From the NCBI GenBank assembly GCA_035620615.1, contig DASPGM010000014.1, positions 1 to 64,000 of the forward strand: 64,000 nucleotides of DNA, read 5' to 3'. This DNA is from CSP1-1 sp035620615. Lineage in GTDB: Archaea; Thermoproteota; Nitrososphaeria; Nitrososphaerales; Nitrosopumilaceae. The notes under the pieces were generated by a model. That model was not told where the DNA came from. It worked only from the letters and a program-made list of their open reading frames with translations, and ran no database searches. Positions 21,520-29,407 of the stretch are shown piece by piece. Position numbers and translations under genes: made by a program. How positions within the stretch are numbered: the first letter of the stretch is position 1; each line of letters opens with the position of its first letter.

Positions 21520-22145
21520 TATTCTATTTCCTCTTCTTCTGTAATTTTTGTTTCGAAATCATCGATTTCATACTTCATTTGGTCATCACTTTTAATTTCC
21601 CCTTTTCCTAATAGTATTTCACGAGCTAATAGCCAGTAAATTGTAGCAAGAGATTTTCTTCCTCTATTATTAGCAGGAATTACAAGATCAATTTTTGAAG
21701 TAATATTATCCGTATTCGAAACGCCAATTACTGGTATTCCGGCATTTGTAGCCTCTGTAATTGCTTGGGCATCAACCTGTGGATCAGATATGAGAACTAA
21801 TTTTGGCTCAATATAATATGGTAAAGAAGGATTTGTTAAAGTCCCTGGCATAAATCTACCTAGCATCTTAGTAGCCCCAGTAATTTCACAAAATTTTTCA
21901 ATTGGTGTATTAGCATATTCTCTTCCAGAACATACAATCACGTCTTCAATACTCACTCGATTGATAAATTTAGAGGCAGTTTGAATCCTTGCTAAAGTAA
22001 TATCTAAATCCATCAAATAAAGTCCTTCAGGACTAGCTTGTGTTACATAAGGAATCATGAATTTTGTCTTAACAGCTGTTCCAACCCTAATTCCAGTAGA
22101 TAGGATTTTTTTCTTAATATCTGTAATTTCGTTTTGTTGGCTCAT
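21519..22145 (-). CDS. rpsB: 30S ribosomal protein S2
   Basis: 208 residues of the archaeal/eukaryotic S2 (SA) type: STGIRVGTAVKTKFMIPYV, GLYLMDLDITLARIQTASKFI, VIVCSGREYANTPIEKFCEITGA, GRFMPGTLTNP, EPKLVLISDPQVDAQAITEATNAGIPVIGVSNTDN and NNRGRKSLATIYWLLAREIL. The acidic tail (ETKITEEEEIE) is usual in archaea. Located between enolase and the MEMO gene in a conserved archaeal operon. Confidence 0.97.
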   Translation of the reverse strand: MSQQNEITDIKKKILSTGIRVGTAVKTKFMIPYVTQASPEGLYLMDLDITLARIQTASKFINRVSIEDVIVCSGREYANTPIEKFCEITGATKMLGRFMPGTLTNPSLPYYIEPKLVLISDPQVDAQAITEATNAGIPVIGVSNTDNITSKIDLVIPANNRGRKSLATIYWLLAREILLGKGEIKSDDQMKYEIDDFETKITEEEEIE

Positions 22146-22154
22146 ACTGCGTTT

Positions 22155-23393
22155 TTAAATTTGTGCCATACCGCGTATTAAATCATGCTCTGATAGTCGA
22201 ATAAGCTCATTTAATTTGGCTATTCTTTCACCTCCCACAACACCTACTTTTAGCATTTTAGAGTTAGTTCCAATCCCTATATGTGAAATATGGGAATCTA
22301 TGGATTCACCTGAGCGATGTGATGTGATTAAATTAATATTGTTTGATTTAGCTTCATCAGCAAATTCAAGTGCATCATAAAGGCTGCCTGCTTGGTTTAC
22401 TTTTAGAATTGCTGCGTTACACGATTTTGTTTTTATTGCTTTTTTTAGAATTTGAGTGTTAGTTACTGTAAGATCATCTCCAGTGATCATAGTATTAGGA
22501 AATTTGGATGTTAATTCAGCCATTTCTTCAAATGCTTCTTCATGTACTGCGTCTTCAGCATAAACTAGTTTGTATTTTTCAATAATATTAGACGTAAACT
22601 CAATTTGTTTTTCAGGAGTATTTTCAAAACCCCCTCTTTTATACTCATAAACCTTTTTTTGATTATTCCATTGTGTTGAGGAAGCAAAATCTACTCCTAA
22701 AGCTACTTCTTTACCCAAAGTATATCCTAAATTCTCACAGGCCTTTGCAGAAAGTTCGAGAGCCTTTTCGTTGCCTAACTTTGGGGCCCATCCGCCTTCA
22801 TCTCCTCTGCCATTAGTAAATCCTGGATCCTCTTTTTGTAAAATGTTTCGTAATTCTTTATGAATTTCTAAATTTGTTTCAATTGCATCTCGAATTGATT
22901 TTGATTCAATAGCACAAATTAAAATCTCTTGTATGTCAGGTGTTCCTGGGCCTGCATGAGCTCCTCCTCCAAGAATGTTTCCTAAAGGAACGGGGAATCT
23001 GAATTTTTTTTCATTTGAAATCATCTGAAACAAGGGTTTATCGAAAGTCTTGGCTGCTGACTCTAATGATGCAATGGTAACTGCAAAGGCAACTGCACCA
23101 CCTATCTTGGAATAATTTGGACTGGGATCTAAAGTACGTATTAAGTCATGAATTAATTTAAGATCTGATGGATCTTGTCCTAAGAATTTTTTTGAATTTT
23201 CCTTAATCACACGTAAACTTTTTTCAGGATTTTCATCTGGAAAACTAATAGCTTCATGTTTACCTACACTTGCTCCAGATGGTGCGCATACTCTTCCCAT
23301 ATGCGAATTATCAGAAATAACGTCAACTTCAATTGTTTTATTTCCTCTACTATTGTAAATTAATCTAGCATTAACAGATGTAATTTTTGGCAA
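22155..23393 (-). CDS. eno: Enolase
   Basis: 412 residues from a TTG one base after the rpoN stop. Complete enolase signatures: ITSVNARLIYNSRGNKTIEVDV, APSGASVGKHEA, the loop NILGGGAHAG, GRGDEGGWAPKL, YAEDAVHEEAF with the metal-binding Glu/Asp, TGDDLTVT, KVNQAGSLYDALEF and SHRSGES. Interconverts 2-phosphoglycerate and phosphoenolpyruvate. A slight oddity is HAGPGTPDIQE, a normal variant in archaea. Co-transcribed with rpoN and rpsB. Confidence 0.97.
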   Translation of the reverse strand: MPKITSVNARLIYNSRGNKTIEVDVISDNSHMGRVCAPSGASVGKHEAISFPDENPEKSLRVIKENSKKFLGQDPSDLKLIHDLIRTLDPSPNYSKIGGAVAFAVTIASLESAAKTFDKPLFQMISNEKKFRFPVPLGNILGGGAHAGPGTPDIQEILICAIESKSIRDAIETNLEIHKELRNILQKEDPGFTNGRGDEGGWAPKLGNEKALELSAKACENLGYTLGKEVALGVDFASSTQWNNQKKVYEYKRGGFENTPEKQIEFTSNIIEKYKLVYAEDAVHEEAFEEMAELTSKFPNTMITGDDLTVTNTQILKKAIKTKSCNAAILKVNQAGSLYDALEFADEAKSNNINLITSHRSGESIDSHISHIGIGTNSKMLKVGVVGGERIAKLNELIRLSEHDLIRGMAQI

Positions 23394-23394
23394 A

Positions 23395-23631
23395 CTACTC
23401 TAACTCAGATTGAACTTCAAGGTGTCTTCTTCGAATTGCTTCGTAAAAAGGAACAACTTGTTGAATTGTTTCAACTGAAGTTAACAACATTCTTCTACAA
23501 CAATATCTTTCCATTCCCAAAGAGTTTAGGACTTTAGCTGGTTCTTCACCTGATTTTAATCGATTTTGATAATCTTCAAATTTATCAGCAATTAAATTTC
23601 CACAAGTGAAGCATCTTACTGGAACAAGCAT
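23395..23631 (-). CDS. rpoN: RNA polymerase subunit N (Rpb10)
   Basis: 78 residues: VPVRCFTCGNLIADKF at the N terminus and GMERYCCRRMLLTSVE later, giving the CxxC...CC zinc site of RpoN/Rpb10. Slightly longer than the usual 65-70 residues because of a C-terminal RRRHLEVQSELE. It is the first gene of the long minus-strand operon and lies upstream of enolase, a common archaeal order. Confidence 0.95.
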   Translation of the reverse strand: MLVPVRCFTCGNLIADKFEDYQNRLKSGEEPAKVLNSLGMERYCCRRMLLTSVETIQQVVPFYEAIRRRHLEVQSELE

Positions 23632-23682
23632 AATTTCGAAAAGTAATCAAGGATTATAAAAACCCTGCATGACAACTTCGTT

Positions 23683-23767
23683 GCGGGTGTCGCCCAGCCT
23701 GGCCAAAGGCGCTAGCTTGAGGGGTTAGTCTCTTAGGAGTTCATGGGTTCAAATCCCATCACCCGCA
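23683..23767 (+). tRNA. tRNA-Leu (GAG)
   Basis: Class II tRNA with full cloverleaf. Acceptor GCGGGTG pairs with CACCCGC; D stem GCC/GGC with the CCTGG loop; anticodon stem CTAGC/GTTAG around loop TTGAGGG, anticodon GAG; long variable arm; T arm ATGGG TTCAAAT CCCAT. Discriminator A. No intron, and CCA is not encoded. Divergent from rpoN, convergent with the translin gene. Confidence 0.93.
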
Positions 23768-23798
23768 TTGATTATTTTTGAATTTTTTTAACAGAATA

Positions 23799-24416
23799 TC
23801 AATTTCCATTAATTTTATTAAGAGAATTTATCAAATGTGCTCTCCTAATCTCTTCAGTAATAGCTGATCTAGCATCTTCAACCAATTTACGATTTACATC
23901 AAGTTTTCTCCTAGCTTCTTTTAGAATTTTATCATACATTGCAAATGGATACAAATGTAAGTAGAGATTTTCCATTATTTCAAAAATATTAGTGGCTTCT
24001 TTAGATTTTCCTACTCTAATATTATCAAAAACATATCTCTTTAATTCTCCTATCAGATCCATAAGCCCAAGTACGTAGGCTTCATCTGATACCTTTAGAG
24101 ATTCTACCGATGGAATAGGCTTGTTCTCAATTATTGCCAAAAATGCGTAGGCCTCCACCAATTCTTGTTCTGGAGTTATTAGATATCGTTTTAATTCTGA
24201 ATTTGCTTTTTTTCTATATGTAGAAAGTAACACACTTGCTTTATGAACCATTTTTTTAGCGGAATCTAAATCCCCTTTATGAGCAGATATAATTGATTGA
24301 CTGCACAAAATTACAACATCCCTGGTATTTTTTATTAAATATTCTCGTGAATCCTGAGACGTAGCTAATGATTTTGCAACCTTATTTAATGAAGATTTAA
24401 TGTTTTGTGAAGACAT
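23799..24416 (-). CDS. Translin family protein
   Basis: 205 residues, all helical. Features of the translin/TRAX family: NTRDVVILCSQSIISAHKGDLDSAKKMVHKASVLL, the central LITPEQELVEAYAFLAII, and the diagnostic EAYVLGLMDLIGELKRYVFDNIRVGK, then MENLYLHLYPFAMYD. Archaeal translins are small octameric RNA/DNA-binding proteins, with nuclease activity reported for some relatives. Conserved Glu residues around the EAY and GEL motifs would be the active site if present. Confidence 0.85.
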   Translation of the reverse strand: MSSQNIKSSLNKVAKSLATSQDSREYLIKNTRDVVILCSQSIISAHKGDLDSAKKMVHKASVLLSTYRKKANSELKRYLITPEQELVEAYAFLAIIENKPIPSVESLKVSDEAYVLGLMDLIGELKRYVFDNIRVGKSKEATNIFEIMENLYLHLYPFAMYDKILKEARRKLDVNRKLVEDARSAITEEIRRAHLINSLNKINGN

Positions 24417-24452
24417 ACTATATGGCCATTAAAACTGAGATAAAGTCGTTTG

Positions 24453-24467
24453 CCAAAGCCCTTAATT
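24453..24467 (+). repeat. CCAAAGCCCTTAATT motif, copy 1
   Basis: 15-nt core upstream of the propeller gene, shared with the longer 35-nt repeats at 25661 and 27022. Possibly promoter elements (CTTAATT as TATA-like). Confidence 0.4.
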
Positions 24468-24519
24468 CTAGACTAGCAAGTTCATAAATGGTTTAATTGA
24501 GAACTTAATACAAATTTTG

Positions 24520-25614
24520 TTGAATAAAATAATTTTTCCTATGGTATTTTTACTAATTTTATTATTTAATCAAAATTATGCTCAAGCGGAAACTACGTGT
24601 AGTCAACAAAATTCAGGAATTCCTCCTTTTCAACTAAGGTCTGTTTTTTTCGTTGATTCAAACACTGGATGGGTAGTAGGAGGCGGTGGAACTGTACTCA
24701 AAACCACCGATGGTGGAACAACATGGATTCAACAAACATCTAATACCTCTCAAGAACTCAATTCTGTTTTTTTTGTTGATTCAAGTACTGGATGGGCAGT
24801 AGGTGATGGAGCTTTTGGCGTAAATATAATTAAAACAGTAAATGGTGGTACAACTTGGACTACCATAAACTCTGGCTTTCTTGGAACTCTTAATTCTGTT
24901 TTTTTTGTTGATTCAAACTCTGGATGGGCAGTAGGTGGTGATGGAATACTACATACTACAAATGGTGGGAACACATGGAGTGCACAGTCAGCATTTCCAG
25001 GCTCATCTCTCGATTTTGTTGATTCAAATACTGGTTGGGCTGGAGGCGGTTCGATGGTAGCAAAAACAACAAATGGTGGTACGACATGGACTCCCCAAAG
25101 CACAGGCATAAGTATTTCAATCAACTCTGTCGATTTTGTTGATTCAAATACTGGTTGGGTAGTGGGTAGTGCTCAAAGAATACTGAAAACAACGGATGGC
25201 GGTACAACATGGACTCTCCAAAACATCGGTTTTTCTTTAGATCAACTGCGTTCTGTCGATTTTATTGATTCAAGTACTGGATGGGTAGTGGGTTATGATG
25301 CCTTAGCATCTAGTAACTTAATACTAAAGACCACTGATGGCGGTACAACATGGACTCCACAAACCTCTGGAACTACCAACTTTCTATGGTCTGTTGATTT
25401 TGTTAATTCAAGTACTGGTTGGACAGTAGGTGTAGGAGCATTAATACTCAAATGTACATCGTCGCTCCAAAATGGTCAAGTCATTGGTGGAAAAATAATT
25501 CCAATAGAAACAACTAGTTTAATCCTAGCAGGTGCTCAAATATTCACTTGGATGATTCCTGTTTTAGTATCTGGAATAGGAATTGGTTTGATAGTATTTA
25601 GAAAGAGAATCTAA
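24520..25614 (+). CDS. Exported Ycf48-like beta-propeller with C-terminal membrane anchor
   Basis: 364 residues from the TTG at 24520 (TTG at 24517 and ATG at 24541 are alternatives). Signal peptide up to QAETTC. Then about seven repeats of FVDSNTGWVVG...GTVLKTTDGGTTWTxQ, the blade pattern of Ycf48/HCF136-like and sialidase-type propellers. A hydrophobic helix near the C terminus (TWMIPVLVSGIGIGLIVF) with KR after it anchors the protein outside the cell. In photosynthetic organisms Ycf48 assists photosystem assembly; here the role is unknown. Confidence 0.8.
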   Translation: MNKIIFPMVFLLILLFNQNYAQAETTCSQQNSGIPPFQLRSVFFVDSNTGWVVGGGGTVLKTTDGGTTWIQQTSNTSQELNSVFFVDSSTGWAVGDGAFGVNIIKTVNGGTTWTTINSGFLGTLNSVFFVDSNSGWAVGGDGILHTTNGGNTWSAQSAFPGSSLDFVDSNTGWAGGGSMVAKTTNGGTTWTPQSTGISISINSVDFVDSNTGWVVGSAQRILKTTDGGTTWTLQNIGFSLDQLRSVDFIDSSTGWVVGYDALASSNLILKTTDGGTTWTPQTSGTTNFLWSVDFVNSSTGWTVGVGALILKCTSSLQNGQVIGGKIIPIETTSLILAGAQIFTWMIPVLVSGIGIGLIVFRKRI

Positions 25615-25660
25615 ATTATTAGAAAAACTATAGCTTCATTAAATTAATTTTAAGTCATAT

Positions 25661-25695
25661 TTTATACCCAAAACATATTTCCAAAGCCCTTAATT
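25661..25695 (+). repeat. 35-bp repeat with CCAAAGCCCTTAATT core, copy 2
   Basis: Identical to 27022-27056 at 34 of 35 positions. Here no plus-strand gene follows for 330 nt, so it may drive a short RNA or be a relic; a small minus-strand gene lies just beyond. Confidence 0.6.
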
Positions 25696-25735
25696 CATTT
25701 CTAAATTCTATGCCTAAATATTGAGTTTTTTCAAA

Positions 25736-25864
25736 TTAATTTCCATAGTAAAAAGGATGACAATCGCAACTACATCCAATAACACAATTCATTCTCTTAC
25801 AGTCATCACATGCTTTTTTGGTATAAAATGAGTTGTTAGGATATTTGTAAAACTTTTTGTGCAT
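25736..25864 (-). CDS. Cys-rich microprotein (42 aa)
   Basis: Frame from ATG at 25864 to TAA at 25736: MHKKFYKYPNNSFYTKKACD, then DCKRMNCVIGCSCDCHPFYY and GN. Six Cys in 17 residues (19, 22, 27, 31, 33, 35) plus His 36, a pattern for a compact zinc or copper site. A TATA-like TTTATAAAA lies about 10 nt upstream on the minus strand. Family not recognised, and it is a different sequence from the Cys-rich microprotein at 92. Confidence 0.5.
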   Translation of the reverse strand: MHKKFYKYPNNSFYTKKACDDCKRMNCVIGCSCDCHPFYYGN

Positions 25865-26022
25865 ATTTTTTAAAAACCATTAATTTTATAAAAAGTTCTA
25901 TATGTTTTTCTGAACAAAATAATTTTTCTTCATTTATTCTCATCTTTTCTCATTAATTTTTTAAAAAAATGTTCATACTGCACATAAGACAACTTTTGTC
26001 CCATTTATTTTAAATCAAGTTA

Positions 26023-27003
26023 ATGAATAGTATTGGTAAGGCAAAAAACAATTCATCAAAACGGTTGACGTTAGGCGAAATTGTTTTGTTTACAGTAGCA
26101 TTTTCAATGATTACTGCAGCAGCAACTTTTGGCTTAACTACTGACATCATGGCAAATGCAGCAAAACCACAAAAAGTAATCGAATACAGTAATGGGTATC
26201 CAAGTGGTGCTCATGAAAACCTGAATATTCACGGCAAGACAGCAGACTATAATTGTGATTCTAGCCCAGGTGGAAAATCGGTATTCATACTTGAAAATGG
26301 TGACTCTACAATCCAATATGTCTCAAACAAGAAATCCTCTGTAACTGAACTAGTTGCAAACGATCCTTGTGATAGTGCATTTGATGGTGATCCTGTTGAG
26401 GTTCAGATTCCATCTGAAGAACAGGGTTACTATGTATTTGCTAGAGTACCTGGCAATCATCAAAACACTGGAGGACAAAGCTCTCTAATCATGGTACCAA
26501 ACCCAAACATAGAGGCTTGTAATGATACAGTAGAAGGAAATCCAGATTTTGGTGATCTTACTTCATGTCCTGACGATCCCTTAAACGAGGATCTGTTGGC
26601 ATTGGGTTTGATTACATCAAATGGAGTCTATGATCTTGTAGACCAAGAGTTTGTACAAGTAGACAATTCTGGAAATGAGCAAGGCAAGGGTCAAGGCAAA
26701 AGCACAGCAGTTGACATTACTGGTCTATTTCTTTGGACAGGTGATGTATGTGATGATAGCTTTGACACCAACGGTGATGGAAGCATTACAGTTGATGATG
26801 TATTAGTTGACCTAAATGGCGATGGAGTAATTGATGACGCAGATTTGGCAATATACCTAGAGACTAATTGTACTCATTTTGATAGTGAATGGGTCTTTAG
26901 CGTAGCAGATTTGGTAGTTGTTGATCACGAAATAACTAACGATGGTGTAAAATTGTTAAAACTTAGATTCTATCCAGTTTCTACAACTGAATTTAATAGA
27001 TAG
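26023..27003 (+). CDS. Exported protein with EF-hand/dockerin-like calcium motif
   Basis: 326 residues. A long N-terminal segment (KRLTLGEIVLFTVAFSMITAAATFGLTT) acts as signal or anchor. The outer part contains Cys pairs (YNCDSS, NDPCDS, EACNDT, TSCPDD, GDVCDD, TNCTH) likely as disulfides. Near residue 248 comes DTNGDGSITVDDVLVDLNGDGVIDDADLA, two calcium-loop repeats of dockerin type. Function unknown; a calcium-stabilised cell-surface protein is likely. Confidence 0.7.
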   Translation: MNSIGKAKNNSSKRLTLGEIVLFTVAFSMITAAATFGLTTDIMANAAKPQKVIEYSNGYPSGAHENLNIHGKTADYNCDSSPGGKSVFILENGDSTIQYVSNKKSSVTELVANDPCDSAFDGDPVEVQIPSEEQGYYVFARVPGNHQNTGGQSSLIMVPNPNIEACNDTVEGNPDFGDLTSCPDDPLNEDLLALGLITSNGVYDLVDQEFVQVDNSGNEQGKGQGKSTAVDITGLFLWTGDVCDDSFDTNGDGSITVDDVLVDLNGDGVIDDADLAIYLETNCTHFDSEWVFSVADLVVVDHEITNDGVKLLKLRFYPVSTTEFNR

Positions 27004-27021
27004 ATCTACTTTTTTCTTTTT

Positions 27022-27056
27022 TTTATACCCAAAACCTATTTCCAAAGCCCTTAATT
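27022..27056 (+). promoter_or_regulatory. 35-bp repeat, copy 3 (nnrE operon promoter)
   Basis: Near-identical to 25661-25695. The end, CCCTTAATTTATG, sits about 22-32 nt before the ATG at 27080, which is the expected TATA position for a leaderless archaeal gene. Confidence 0.5.
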
Positions 27057-27079
27057 TATGTACATTTTTTTGATTAACT

Positions 27080-27727
27080 ATGGAAATAACAGTAAAACAA
27101 ATGATGCAAATAGAAGAGAATGGTCACAAAATGGGATTCTTAAAAAAATTTATGATGGAAAACGCAGGAGCTGCTGCAGTTAGAAGATTGGAAGAGCAAT
27201 ATGGGAATTTGACTTCAAAAAATATTCTAGTTTTTGCAGGTTTGGGAAATAATGGAGGAGATGCATTGGTAATGGGAAGGCACTTGGCTGGAAGAAATTC
27301 TAATATCACTATTGTATTACTTGGAATGCCTGAAAAAATTAAAACAGAAGAGAGTAGATGGAATTGGGAAATTTTGGGAAAAATGAACTCAATTACATTA
27401 ATTACAGATTCAAAAATTAATTTTAAACAAAAACCTGACATCATAGTTGATGGAATTTTAGGTACCGGGATTTCTGGAATAATTTCTGAACCTTATGCTT
27501 CTGCAATACAATTTATCAATGAATCATCTGCATTAAAATTGGCAGTTGATGTACCCTCTGGGTTAGATCCAGATACAGGTAATACAAGTAATATCTTTGT
27601 CAAAGCAGATCTTACTATTACTTTTCATAAAATGAAAGTTGGAATGCCAAAACGAACAGATCTCTGTGGGAAAATATTTGTAGAAAAAATTGGAATTCCA
27701 CCAGAGGCAGAGATTGGAGTATTATGA
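27080..27727 (+). CDS. nnrE: NAD(P)H-hydrate epimerase (YjeF N-terminal domain)
   Basis: 215 residues, just the YjeF_N domain: MEITVKQMMQIEENGHKMGFLKKFMMENAGAAAVRRL, NILVFAGLGNNGGDALVMGRHLA, PDIIVDGILGTGISGIISEPY and AVDVPSGLDPDTG. It repairs damaged NADH/NADPH by epimerising the hydrate. The kinase half (NnrD) is not fused, unlike in many organisms. The stop overlaps the next start (ATGA). Confidence 0.9.
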   Translation: MEITVKQMMQIEENGHKMGFLKKFMMENAGAAAVRRLEEQYGNLTSKNILVFAGLGNNGGDALVMGRHLAGRNSNITIVLLGMPEKIKTEESRWNWEILGKMNSITLITDSKINFKQKPDIIVDGILGTGISGIISEPYASAIQFINESSALKLAVDVPSGLDPDTGNTSNIFVKADLTITFHKMKVGMPKRTDLCGKIFVEKIGIPPEAEIGVL

Positions 27728-28335
27728 AGGTTCATCAAATTCAAGTTGGGAATATGGAGAATTTCACATATATTTTAGAAGATGAAGATTCTGGGGAAGC
27801 TATTATTTTAGATCCATCATGGAATCTAGATGAAATAAAAAAAATAATCACACGCCATGACCTTAGGGTAAAATATATTGTAAATACACACCATCATTTT
27901 GATCATACTTTGGGAAATGAAGCATTATCAAAAGAAACTGGTGCCAAAATACTACAACATGAGGCTTCAACTTTACCACACGATGAAGCTCTTACTGATA
28001 AACAAAAAATTAATTTTGGAAATTCTCAATTAATAGTTATTCATACTCCAGGACATTCAAAAGATAGTATATGTTTGGTTGGGGATAAAAAAATTTTTAC
28101 AGGTGATACACTTTTTGTCGGAAATTGTGGACGTGTTGATTTACCTGGAGGAAGTGCAAAAGAGCTCTATCATAGTTTATTTGATATTTTATACCAGCTG
28201 GATGAAAGTCTTGTAATATATCCTGGTCATAATTATGGATCAACCCCAATCTCCACAATTGCAAATGAAAAAAAAACAAACTTTGTACTACAAAAAAGAG
28301 AAGAGCAGGAATTTGTGGAGCTTATGGGGCAGTGA
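27724..28335 (+). CDS. MBL-fold metallo-hydrolase (glyoxalase II-like)
   Basis: 203 residues of the metallo-beta-lactamase fold: IILDPSWNLDEIKKII, YIVNTHHHFDHTLGNEAL with the THHHFDH metal motif, IHTPGHSKDSICLVGDKKIFTGDTLFVGNCGRVDLPGG and VIYPGHNYG. The GHS, FTGDTLF and PGHNYG motifs are those of hydroxyacylglutathione hydrolase-type and persulfide dioxygenase-type enzymes. Overlaps nnrE by 4 nt, suggesting a metabolite repair/detoxification operon. Confidence 0.9.
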   Translation: MKVHQIQVGNMENFTYILEDEDSGEAIILDPSWNLDEIKKIITRHDLRVKYIVNTHHHFDHTLGNEALSKETGAKILQHEASTLPHDEALTDKQKINFGNSQLIVIHTPGHSKDSICLVGDKKIFTGDTLFVGNCGRVDLPGGSAKELYHSLFDILYQLDESLVIYPGHNYGSTPISTIANEKKTNFVLQKREEQEFVELMGQ

Positions 28336-28342
28336 ATGTTAA

Positions 28343-29407
28343 ATGAATGATATTGAGATTCTTGGTAATCTTAATAGCGGTAAAGACTTTGTAAATTCAA
28401 TTGAAAAAAAAAAATTTCTGTTCTCACTTGTAATATCTTACACAGAAACCTGTGAAATTCCTGGAATTACCGTGGCAGGAGCAAATCCTGAATTTATAAA
28501 ATATACTCCTCCAGCTGATGCAGAATATCTTCATTATGGAAATTGCAAATGCATCGATACTATACCTATGACTCCTGATGGGAAACCCACTCCTGCAATT
28601 CTAACTAAGGTGGCCTTGGAAACTGCTAGTATCCCTCATGTAATAATTAATGCTGGAAGCAAAATTCTTCCAGAGGTACCATATTTTGAAACAGGTTTAG
28701 AACCTGGAAAAAATATTCGCGACGAAGTTGCTATGGATCGGTATTATGTATTGCGTGCCGTTGAACATGGGCGTATTATAGGTAGAACCCTTGGGTCGTT
28801 AACTGATTGTTTAATAATTGGTGAGAGTATCCCAGGGGGAACAACTACTGCTATGGCAGTGCTGAAAGCCTTTGATATTAATGCAAAGGTTAGCTCCAGC
28901 ATGCCACAAAATCCACAAGATCTAAAAAACCATGTTGTTAATTCCGCATTAAGTAGATCTCGTTTAAACGATTCATATGATATCATTGCAAATATGGGTG
29001 ATCCAATGATTCCATTAGTTGCTGGAATGTTAAGTACCGCTTCGCAAACTTGTAAGGTTATTTTAGCTGGAGGTACTCAAATGGCTGCTGTATTATCTCT
29101 TGGTAAATCTACTGGATATGATAAAAACAATGTTGCAATTGGAACCACCTCTTACGTTGTAAATGATAATTCTGCAAACTTCTTGGATACAATTGAGGAA
29201 ATTGACAATATTCCAATCCTCTCCGTAAATCCAAAACTAGAAGATTCAAAAATTCAAGGATTGAAATCTTTCTCTCAAGGATTTGTTAAGGAAGGAGCAG
29301 GGGCTGGAGGCTCTTTAATTTCTGCTATTTTAAAAACTGGAATTAATTCACAAAAGCTATTAGAATTAACCGAAGACGAATACAACAGAATTATTACTTT
29401 ACAGTAA
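28343..29407 (+). CDS. UPF0284 / CobT-like nicotinate-nucleotide phosphoribosyltransferase family
   Basis: 354 residues: FSLVISYTETCEIPGITVAGANPEFIKYTPPADAEYL, GKPTPAILTKVALE, IINAGSKILPEVPYFETGLEPGKNIR and LGSLTDCLIIGESIPGGTTTAMAVLKAFD are typical of the archaeal UPF0284 family, related to CobT (DMB phosphoribosyltransferase for cobamide lower-ligand attachment). C-terminal GAGAGGSLISA is conserved. Thaumarchaea make cobalamin, so a cobamide role is plausible. The 3' end overlaps glmS by 14 nt. Confidence 0.85.
   Translation: MNDIEILGNLNSGKDFVNSIEKKKFLFSLVISYTETCEIPGITVAGANPEFIKYTPPADAEYLHYGNCKCIDTIPMTPDGKPTPAILTKVALETASIPHVIINAGSKILPEVPYFETGLEPGKNIRDEVAMDRYYVLRAVEHGRIIGRTLGSLTDCLIIGESIPGGTTTAMAVLKAFDINAKVSSSMPQNPQDLKNHVVNSALSRSRLNDSYDIIANMGDPMIPLVAGMLSTASQTCKVILAGGTQMAAVLSLGKSTGYDKNNVAIGTTSYVVNDNSANFLDTIEEIDNIPILSVNPKLEDSKIQGLKSFSQGFVKEGAGAGGSLISAILKTGINSQKLLELTEDEYNRIITLQ

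Noticed and set aside
24517..25614. Tandem DNA repeats in the propeller gene considered as CRISPR or satellite
   Set aside because: They are blade-coding repeats in frame (about 45-50 codons) with no spacers; no CRISPR array or cas gene was seen in the window.
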